NCBI RefSeq assembly: GCF_003050705.1
Contig: NZ_QAOG01000004.1
Location: forward strand, 62,001 to 126,000
Length of the DNA: 64,000 nucleotides
Direction: 5' to 3'
Source of the DNA: Sphingomonas aurantiaca
Lineage (GTDB): Bacteria; Pseudomonadota; Alphaproteobacteria; Sphingomonadales; Sphingomonadaceae
A program made the translations under genes and the position numbers. The notes under the pieces were generated by a model. That model saw nothing but the letters and a program-made list of their open reading frames with translations. It made no database searches and had not been told where the DNA came from. This document shows positions 58,215-64,000 of the stretch, one piece after another. Numbering within the stretch: position 1 is the stretch's first letter; each line of letters begins with the position of its first letter.

Positions 58215-59546
58215 ATGGATCGAACCGAAGACAAGCGGTGGAGCGATGGGTTCCGGCCGTATGTCGAGAAGGCGCCGCTGGCCGCGCTCGCGCTCGGCAT
58301 CTCATCGGGATTCCCGTATGCGATGATCGGCGCGACGCTCACGACGCGGCTGGCGGCGAGCGGTATCGACAAGAAGACGGTCACGGCGTTCAGCCTCGCC
58401 TTCCTCGTATATAATCTGAAATTCCTCTGGGCGTGGGTGGTCGATGGCGTCCGCTTGCCGGTGATCGGGCGGCTCGGCCAGCGCGTGTCGTGGCTGATCG
58501 TCACCGCCGCGCTGGTGGTCGCCGCGGTCGTCAATCTCGCCTTGGTCGATCCTGCGGCAAGCATCGCCGCCACCGCGACCGCTGCGATTCTGGTCGGCGC
58601 GGCGGGCTCGACCTTCGACATCGTCATCGACGCATTCCGCATCGAGACGCTTGAGCCGCGCCAGCTGGGCGTCGGCTCGGGGATGAGCCAATATGGCTGG
58701 CGGATCGGATCGGCGGGCGCCGGCGCCCTTGCGCTCGTCGTCGCGGAACGCGCGGGCTGGAGCACCGCCTATCTGGCCTGCGCCATCTTCGCGCTGCCCG
58801 CGGTGCTGGCCGGACTGGCGCTGGGCGAGCCCCAGCGCCGCCGCCCGCCGATCGAGCGTCGCGGGCTTGCCGAGGGGTTCCGGGCGATTTCGGGTCCGTT
58901 CGTCCAGTTCTTTTCGCGCGAAGGGGCGTTCGTCGTCCTGGCGTTCATCCTGATCTTCAAGGTCGGCGATACGCTCGCCAACCTGACGCTGCGGCTGTTG
59001 TTCGACGATCTCGGCTTCACCGGCGACGAGATTGCGTTCTACGATGTCGGGATCGGCTTCTTCGCGTATCTCGTCGGGATCTTCATCGGCGGCATCCTGT
59101 ATGCGCGGATGGGGATGAAGCGCTCGGTGCTGCTGTCGCTCGTCCTGATGGGCGTGTCGAATCTGTCCTTCGCGGCGCTTGCGGCGGCAGGGCACTCGAA
59201 CTTCGGGATGGCGGCGGCGATCGGCTTCGAAAACGCCGCCAGCGGGTTCGGCGGCGTCGTCGTGATCGCGTATTTCTCCGCCTTGTGCGATCTCCGCTTC
59301 ACTGCGGCACAGTTCGCGCTGATCTCCGCCGCGGCGAGCATCGTCGGGCGGATCGTGACGGGCACCACGGCCGGCGCGTTGATCGAGGCCATCGGCTATG
59401 TCGACTTCTACCTGCTGACGACTGTGCTCGCGTTGCCCGGCGTCGTGCTGTTCTGGTGGATGAGCCGGTCGGGGATGATCGATCGCTCGATCGGCAGTGC
59501 GGGCGTCGAGGGGGAAGGCGACGCCCGCGCCGGCGATCCGGTCTAG
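58215..59546 (+). CDS. AmpG-like MFS transporter
   Basis: 443 residues with 12 membrane segments. LGISSGFPYAMIGATLTTRL and FKFLWAWVVDGVRLPVIG recall AmpG, the muropeptide permease that recycles peptidoglycan fragments. ATG with TAGGTG upstream. Other PAT-like carriers cannot be excluded. It is convergent with the DUF6628-like gene (7-base gap). Confidence 0.85.
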   Translation: MDRTEDKRWSDGFRPYVEKAPLAALALGISSGFPYAMIGATLTTRLAASGIDKKTVTAFSLAFLVYNLKFLWAWVVDGVRLPVIGRLGQRVSWLIVTAALVVAAVVNLALVDPAASIAATATAAILVGAAGSTFDIVIDAFRIETLEPRQLGVGSGMSQYGWRIGSAGAGALALVVAERAGWSTAYLACAIFALPAVLAGLALGEPQRRRPPIERRGLAEGFRAISGPFVQFFSREGAFVVLAFILIFKVGDTLANLTLRLLFDDLGFTGDEIAFYDVGIGFFAYLVGIFIGGILYARMGMKRSVLLSLVLMGVSNLSFAALAAAGHSNFGMAAAIGFENAASGFGGVVVIAYFSALCDLRFTAAQFALISAAASIVGRIVTGTTAGALIEAIGYVDFYLLTTVLALPGVVLFWWMSRSGMIDRSIGSAGVEGEGDARAGDPV

Positions 59547-59553
59547 GTCGCAC

Positions 59554-60018
59554 TCACATCGTGACCGGTCGTCCTTCGTCGGCAAACGCGGCGGCGAGCG
59601 CGGCGGCGCTGGCGAGGACGCCGTCGACCCGGCGGACGCCAAGCAGGTCGGCCATCAGATAGCGTGCGCTCTCGGGCGCGGTCTCGACGCGGGCGAGGAT
59701 CGACAGCATCGCCGATTCCGCGGGCGTCATCCGCGCGCAGCAGCACGGCGCGATCGCGATCGTCCCTGCCGAGGTGGCCGCAAGGTCCGCCATCAACGCG
59801 CGCAATAGCACCAGCGGGCGGCGGAAGCTCTGCCCGAACGCGGTGAACATCGTGTGCGCCGCGCGCGCATCGGCAAGGCCGTTCGCGCCCATGCGTCGCA
59901 TCGCGAACAGGGCTATTCGCGCGTTTTCACAAGCCGGTAGCGGATGCGGCAACAGCGTCGTCGCGCTGGCGAGCGCATTGGCCGAGGCGGGCGTCGAACT
60001 GGGGCGGGTATCGGTCAT
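59554..60018 (-). CDS. DUF6628-like protein
   Basis: 154 residues. LLPHPLPACENARIALFAMR and RRPLVLLRALMADLA precede a conserved-looking IAPCCCARMT with three adjacent cysteines. This pattern is, as I recall it, the sphingomonad family DUF6628. No signal peptide or membrane segments. The triple cysteine could bind metal or a cluster. The function is not known. Confidence 0.7.
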   Translation of the reverse strand: MTDTRPSSTPASANALASATTLLPHPLPACENARIALFAMRRMGANGLADARAAHTMFTAFGQSFRRPLVLLRALMADLAATSAGTIAIAPCCCARMTPAESAMLSILARVETAPESARYLMADLLGVRRVDGVLASAAALAAAFADEGRPVTM

Positions 60019-60059
60019 TCACGCGACTCCGTGGTGGTGCCTACAAACTCGCCTGTTGG

Positions 60060-60082
60060 TTATTGATAGTCAATAGCAATAA
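60060..60082 (-). promoter_or_regulatory. AT-rich overlapping palindromes, candidate operator
   Basis: TATTGA-TAG-TCAATA and TTATTG...CAATAA overlap, giving an AT-rich site in GC-rich DNA 42 bases before the DUF6628-like start. Nested palindromes of this size recall Fur-type sites. It also lies within 5 bases of the folC stop. Confidence 0.45.
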
Positions 60083-60086
60083 GGAC

Positions 60087-61406
60087 TCAGTCCGGCGGCT
60101 GGTCGTTTGCGGCGAGCACTTCACCCGCAAGGTAGAGCGATCCCGCGATCAGCACGAGATTGGGCTGGTCGCTCCCGGCCGCGATCCGGTCGAGCGCGTC
60201 CGCCGGGGAGGGCGCGGTGTCCGCCGTGGTCCCATATGTCCGCGCGATCGCGGCAAGTGCCTCGGGCGCGTGATGCGCGTGGCCCGGCACCGGGATCGCG
60301 ATGACGTGCCCGATCGAGGGCGAGAGGATCCGGATCACCGCGTCGGCATCCTTGTTGGCGAGCATCCCCAGGATCAGCGTCACCGGGCGGCGCTTCGCCA
60401 GCGTCCGCAGCGCGCGCGCGACGGGTTGCGCGGCGTTCGGATTGTGCGCGCCGTCCAGCCAGAGGTCGCTGCCACGCGGCAACCGCGCGAGCAGCGGTCC
60501 GTCGGACAGGCGTTGCATCCGCGCCGGCCAGTGCGCCCAGTCGGCGGCGGCGCGCATTGCGGCTTCGGGGATGTGCAGCGCGCCCTGATGCCGCAGCATC
60601 GCGATCGCCAGCGCAAGGTTGCGCGACTGGTGCGCGCCGACAAGCCGTGGGCGGTTGCTGACGAGCGAGAAACCCTGGTCCGCATAGCGCATCGTCGACC
60701 GCGCGGTCTCGCTGGACCACGCCGCGCCGCGCGCAACGACAGGCGCCCCCGCTGCGGCGGCCACCGCGGCGATTTTCGCGCGCAATGGCTTGGGGTAGTC
60801 CATCGTGACGAGCGGAACGCCAGGCTTGGCAATGCCAGCCTTCTCGCCCGCGATTTTCAGCACCGTGTCGCCAAGGAACGCCTGATGGTCGATCCCCAGC
60901 GCGGCGATCCCGGTCACGACCGGGTTGGGGATGACGTTGGTCGCATCGAGCCGCCCGCCGAGACCGACCTCGACGATCGTCGCGGCAGCGGGCGTGCGCG
61001 CGAACGCGAGGAAGGCGGCGGCAGTCGTGACTTCAAAGAAGCTCGCCTGCAGGTCGGCGGCGTGGTCGAGCACCTCTTCCAGCAACGCGGCGAGCAGGTC
61101 GTCCTCGATCAGCGATCCGGCAAGGCGGATGCGTTCGTTGAAGCGGACGAGGTGCGGGCTCGAATAGACATGGACACTATGGCCGGCCGCCTCGATCGCG
61201 GCGCGCAGGAACGCGCAGGTCGAGCCCTTGCCGTTCGTCCCCGCGACGTGGAACACCGGCGGGAGCGACAGATGCGGATCGCCAAGGCGGCTCAGGAGCG
61301 CGGTGATCCGCTCCAGGCCGAGGATGTCAGCGCCGGGCGACAGCATGGTCAGCCGGTCTAGCTGGGCCTGTACGGCGGGCGAGGAGGAAACGGCGTGGTC
61401 GGGCAT
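60087..61406 (-). CDS. folC: Bifunctional folylpolyglutamate/dihydrofolate synthase
   Basis: 439 residues. FHVAGTNGKGSTCAFLRAA is the P-loop; LDGAHNPNAA and GGRLDATNVI occur later. It makes dihydrofolate and adds glutamate tails. Last gene of the trpB-trpA-accD-folC operon; the family E repeat lies between it and accD. Confidence 0.96.
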   Translation of the reverse strand: MPDHAVSSSPAVQAQLDRLTMLSPGADILGLERITALLSRLGDPHLSLPPVFHVAGTNGKGSTCAFLRAAIEAAGHSVHVYSSPHLVRFNERIRLAGSLIEDDLLAALLEEVLDHAADLQASFFEVTTAAAFLAFARTPAAATIVEVGLGGRLDATNVIPNPVVTGIAALGIDHQAFLGDTVLKIAGEKAGIAKPGVPLVTMDYPKPLRAKIAAVAAAAGAPVVARGAAWSSETARSTMRYADQGFSLVSNRPRLVGAHQSRNLALAIAMLRHQGALHIPEAAMRAAADWAHWPARMQRLSDGPLLARLPRGSDLWLDGAHNPNAAQPVARALRTLAKRRPVTLILGMLANKDADAVIRILSPSIGHVIAIPVPGHAHHAPEALAAIARTYGTTADTAPSPADALDRIAAGSDQPNLVLIAGSLYLAGEVLAANDQPPD

Positions 61407-61410
61407 TCTA

Positions 61411-61520
61411 GCTCCCTCTCCCCTCCGGGGAGAGGGCTGGGGTGAGGGGCTGTTCCAGGCGCAGCATTGCTGGGCTGCCCCTCACCCCGACCCTCTCCCC
61501 GAAAGGGGAGAGGGGGCAGA
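61411..61520. repeat. Repeat family E, inverted pair (copy E2) between accD and folC
   Basis: Arms CTCCCTCTCCCCTCCGGGGA GAGGGCTGGGGTGAGG and CCCCTCACCCCGACCCTCTC CC flank a core ending TGCTGGGCTG, as in the ribosomal operon copy. It fills nearly all the gap: it starts 5 bases from folC and ends 3 bases from the accD stop. Confidence 0.8.
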
Positions 61521-61522
61521 GA

Positions 61523-62374
61523 TTACGCCGCTTCGCGTGCGCTCAGATAGCCGATGACGGTGCCGAGCTGCTCGCGCAGATCCTTCCGGTGGACGACCAT
61601 GTCGATCATCCCGTGCTCGAGATAATATTCCGACGTCTGGAAATCCTCGGGCAGCTTCTCGCGAATGGTGCTCTCGATCACGCGGCGGCCGGTAAACGCC
61701 AGCGTCGCCTTGGGCTCGGCGATCTGCACGTCGCCGAGCATCGCATACGCCGCCATCACGCCGCCCGAGGTCGGATCGGTCAGCACGACGATGTACGGCA
61801 GGCCCGCATCGTGGAGCATCTGGATCGCTACGGTGCTGCGCGGCATCTGCATGAGGCTGAGGATGCCCTCCTGCATGCGCGCGCCACCGCTCGCGGTGAA
61901 AATCACGTAGGGCACGCGGTCCTCGATTGCCGCCTCGACGCCGCGAACGAAGGCTTCGCCGACCGCGAGGCCCATCGATCCGCCCATGAAGCCGAAATCC
62001 TGCACGCCGACGACGACGCGGTGGCCGTCGATCGCGCCGCGGGCGTTGACCAGTGCATCCTGTTCGCTGTTGTCGGTGCGCGCGGCCTTGAGGCGATCGG
62101 TGTAGCGCTTCTGGTCGCGGAACTTGAGCGGATCCTCGGGCACTTTCGGCGCAGGGAGTTCGCTGCAGCTACCCTCGTCGAACAGCTGCGCGAAGCGGAC
62201 CTTCGGCCCGATGCGGTCGTGGTGATCGCATTTCGGGCAGACGTAGAGATTGTCCTCGAGCTCCTTGGTGAAGACCATCTGCCCGCAACCCTTGCACTTG
62301 TGCCAGAGATTCTCGGGCGTCTCGCGCTTCGCGACGAAGGGCAGGACGTTGCGGACGCTGTTGAGCCAGCTCAT
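61523..62374 (-). CDS. accD: Acetyl-CoA carboxylase carboxyltransferase subunit beta
   Basis: 283 residues. Zinc-ribbon cysteines at 27, 30, 46 and 49 (CKGC ... CPKC); the carboxyltransferase core has [20 protein letters not shown] and [15 protein letters not shown]. It makes malonyl-CoA with AccA, whose gene is not here. Co-translated with trpA (ATGA). Confidence 0.97.
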   Translation of the reverse strand: MSWLNSVRNVLPFVAKRETPENLWHKCKGCGQMVFTKELEDNLYVCPKCDHHDRIGPKVRFAQLFDEGSCSELPAPKVPEDPLKFRDQKRYTDRLKAARTDNSEQDALVNARGAIDGHRVVVGVQDFGFMGGSMGLAVGEAFVRGVEAAIEDRVPYVIFTASGGARMQEGILSLMQMPRSTVAIQMLHDAGLPYIVVLTDPTSGGVMAAYAMLGDVQIAEPKATLAFTGRRVIESTIREKLPEDFQTSEYYLEHGMIDMVVHRKDLREQLGTVIGYLSAREAA

Positions 62375-63183
62375 GCGGGAACCTTTCGGGCCGAAGCGAC
62401 TGCGTCGGCGAGAGATTTGATATAGGCGCGTACGGGCTCGGCCGCAGCGGTGCCGTGTTGTGCGACCAGTTCGACGATCGCCGAGCCGACGACGACGCCA
62501 TCGGCGACGCGTGCGACGTTGGCGGCCTGTTCGGGCGTGCGGATGCCGAAGCCGACCGCGACCGGGATATCGGTCTGCGCTTTCAGCCGCGCGACCGCGT
62601 CCTCGATCGAACCCTGCTGCGCCTGTTGCAGCCCGGTGATCCCGGCGACGGAGACGTAATAGAGGAACCCGCTCGCGCCATCGAGCACGGTCGGCAGGCG
62701 CGCGGCATCGGTCGTCGGCGTGGCGAGGCGGATCAGGTCGATCCCCGCGGCGCGCAACTGCGGTCCGAGCGCATCGTCCTCTTCGGGCGGTACGTCGACG
62801 CAGATTACGCCGTCGACTCCAGCCTTTGCCGCGGCTTCCGCGAACCAGTCGGCGCCGCGGCGGAGCATCGGGTTGCCATAGCCCATCAGCACCAGCGGCA
62901 CGTCCGGGTGGCGCGCGCGGAACGCGGTGGCGATCGCGAGGATGTCCGCGGTGCGCGTGCCCTGCGCGAGGCTGCGAATGTTGGCGGCCTGGATCGCGGG
63001 GCCGTCGGCCATCGGATCGGTGAACGGCATGCCGAGCTCGATCGCGTCCGCTCCGCCTGCGACGAGCGCGTCGAGGATCGGGCCGGTCGCGTCGGTGGTC
63101 GGATCACCCGCGGTGACGAACGCGACGAGCGCGGCGCGGCCGGACGCTGCGGTGCGGGCGAAGGTGGCGGCGAGGCGGCTCAA
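62371..63183 (-). CDS. trpA: Tryptophan synthase subunit alpha (TTG start)
   Basis: 270 residues. [35 protein letters not shown] with the catalytic glutamate, and [13 protein letters not shown] are diagnostic. Start is TTG ([10 protein letters not shown]), which overlaps the trpB stop as TTGA; the longer frame lies within trpB. It cleaves indole-glycerol phosphate. Confidence 0.96.
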   Translation of the reverse strand: MSRLAATFARTAASGRAALVAFVTAGDPTTDATGPILDALVAGGADAIELGMPFTDPMADGPAIQAANIRSLAQGTRTADILAIATAFRARHPDVPLVLMGYGNPMLRRGADWFAEAAAKAGVDGVICVDVPPEEDDALGPQLRAAGIDLIRLATPTTDAARLPTVLDGASGFLYYVSVAGITGLQQAQQGSIEDAVARLKAQTDIPVAVGFGIRTPEQAANVARVADGVVVGSAIVELVAQHGTAAAEPVRAYIKSLADAVASARKVPA

Positions 63184-64000
63184 ATCGCCACCCCGAGTGC
63201 TTCGGCGACGGTGAAGATGTCCTTGTCGCCGCGCCCGCACAGGTTGGCCAGGATGATCTGATCCTGCCGCATCTCGCGCGCCTTCTTCGTCACGGTGGCG
63301 ATGGCATGCGATGGTTCGAGCGCGGGGATGATGCCCTCGGTCCGGCACAGCAGCTGGAACGCGTCGAGCGCCTCGGTGTCGGTCGCGCTGTCATATTGGA
63401 CGCGGCCGATGTCGCGCAGCCAGGCATGCTCGGGGCCTATGCCCGGATAGTCGAGCCCGGCCGAGATCGAATGCGCCTCGGTGATCTGGCCGTCCTCGTC
63501 CTGCAACAGATAGGTCTTGTTGCCGTGGAGCACGCCGGGGAAACCGCCCGCCAGGCTCGCCGCATGCTGCTTGTCGAGCCCGTGGCCCGCGGCCTCGACG
63601 CCGAGCATCTGCACGTCGGCATCGTCGAGAAACGGATGGAACAGCCCGATCGCGTTCGATCCGCCGCCGATCGCGGCGACCAGCATGTCGGGCAGGCGGC
63701 CGGTTCGCGCGAGCATCTGCGCGCGCGCCTCGGTGCCGATCACGCTCTGAAAATCGCGGACCATCTCGGGATAGGGGTGCGGGCCGGCGGCGGTGCCGAT
63801 GATGTAGAAGGTGTCGTGGACGTTGGCGACCCAGTCGCGCATGCCCTCGTTCATCGCATCCTTCAGCGTGTGCGCGCCGCTGGTGACGGGGCGGACTTCG
63901 GCGCCGAGCAGCTTCATGCGGAACACGTTGGGCGCCTGACGCTCGACGTCCTTGGCGCCCATGTAGATCACGCACGGCAGGCCGAAGCGCGCGCAGACGG
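63180..64000 (-). CDS. trpB: Tryptophan synthase subunit beta, 5'-partial
   Basis: The last 273 residues are present; the start and the PLP lysine are outside the window. [36 protein letters not shown] (phosphate-binding) and [20 protein letters not shown] are diagnostic. It converts indole and serine to tryptophan with TrpA. Confidence 0.97.
   Translation of the reverse strand, partial: VCARFGLPCVIYMGAKDVERQAPNVFRMKLLGAEVRPVTSGAHTLKDAMNEGMRDWVANVHDTFYIIGTAAGPHPYPEMVRDFQSVIGTEARAQMLARTGRLPDMLVAAIGGGSNAIGLFHPFLDDADVQMLGVEAAGHGLDKQHAASLAGGFPGVLHGNKTYLLQDEDGQITEAHSISAGLDYPGIGPEHAWLRDIGRVQYDSATDTEALDAFQLLCRTEGIIPALEPSHAIATVTKKAREMRQDQIILANLCGRGDKDIFTVAEALGVAI

Overview
The window is a GC-rich, gene-dense stretch of chromosome from an alphaproteobacterium, most likely a sphingomonad (Sphingomonas or a close relative). 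The evidence is the very high GC, the style of the ribosomal proteins, a DUF6628-like protein, TonB and NodT proteins, AcnA-type aconitase, and many intergenic inverted repeats of the kind seen in sphingomonads. The assignment rests on recognising families by eye; no database search was done.

Layout. 1-6 kb: the end of a NodT-type efflux outer-membrane gene, a candidate C-rich-loop small RNA, repeats, aconitase and a lactonase. 6.5-10 kb: a KDO unit (kdsD-kdsB-histidine phosphatase) convergent with kdsA, which is itself translationally coupled to a 39-residue membrane peptide. 10-12.6 kb: a coupled membrane alpha/beta-hydrolase-like protein and cytochrome P450. 12.6-17.5 kb: a MarR-controlled tripartite efflux operon (marR, outer-membrane lipoprotein, emrA, emrB). 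17.7-20.8 kb: two overlapping glycosyltransferase genes. 21-28.8 kb: rplK-rplA and secE-nusG on the minus strand, separated by a TonB receptor with a Pho-box-like promoter and a three-gene exported cassette containing an M48 protease. 29.5-32.3 kb: a soluble chemoreceptor made mostly of HAMP-like repeats. 32.6 kb: tRNA-Trp.

33-51.5 kb is the translation supercluster: rpsL-rpsG-fusA-tuf, then rpsJ through rplO, secY and adk. It is interrupted unusually often: a 1.1-kb insertion (orphan gene plus a DUF559 gene between inverted repeats) between tuf and rpsJ, a 287-base structured gap after rpsJ, terminator-like hairpins after rpsQ, rpmD and rplO, and repeats after rplE and rplO. It stops after adk; rpsM, rpsK, rpoA and rplQ do not follow.

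52-64 kb: an OmpR-type two-component pair, an MHS-type transporter, rsmD with an S4 pseudouridine synthase carrying a long disordered tail, a CheY-like regulator, an AmpG-like permease, a DUF6628-like protein, and the trpB-trpA-accD-folC operon, which leaves the window inside trpB.

Small repeats are a theme. At least six families of paired inverted elements (called A to F here) sit between genes. One pair encloses the DUF559 gene, and two E copies lie inside operons. The most unusual items are the DUF559-repeat unit, the small RNA, the kdsA-linked peptide, the KDO phosphatase candidate, the repeated chemoreceptor and Arg88 in S12.
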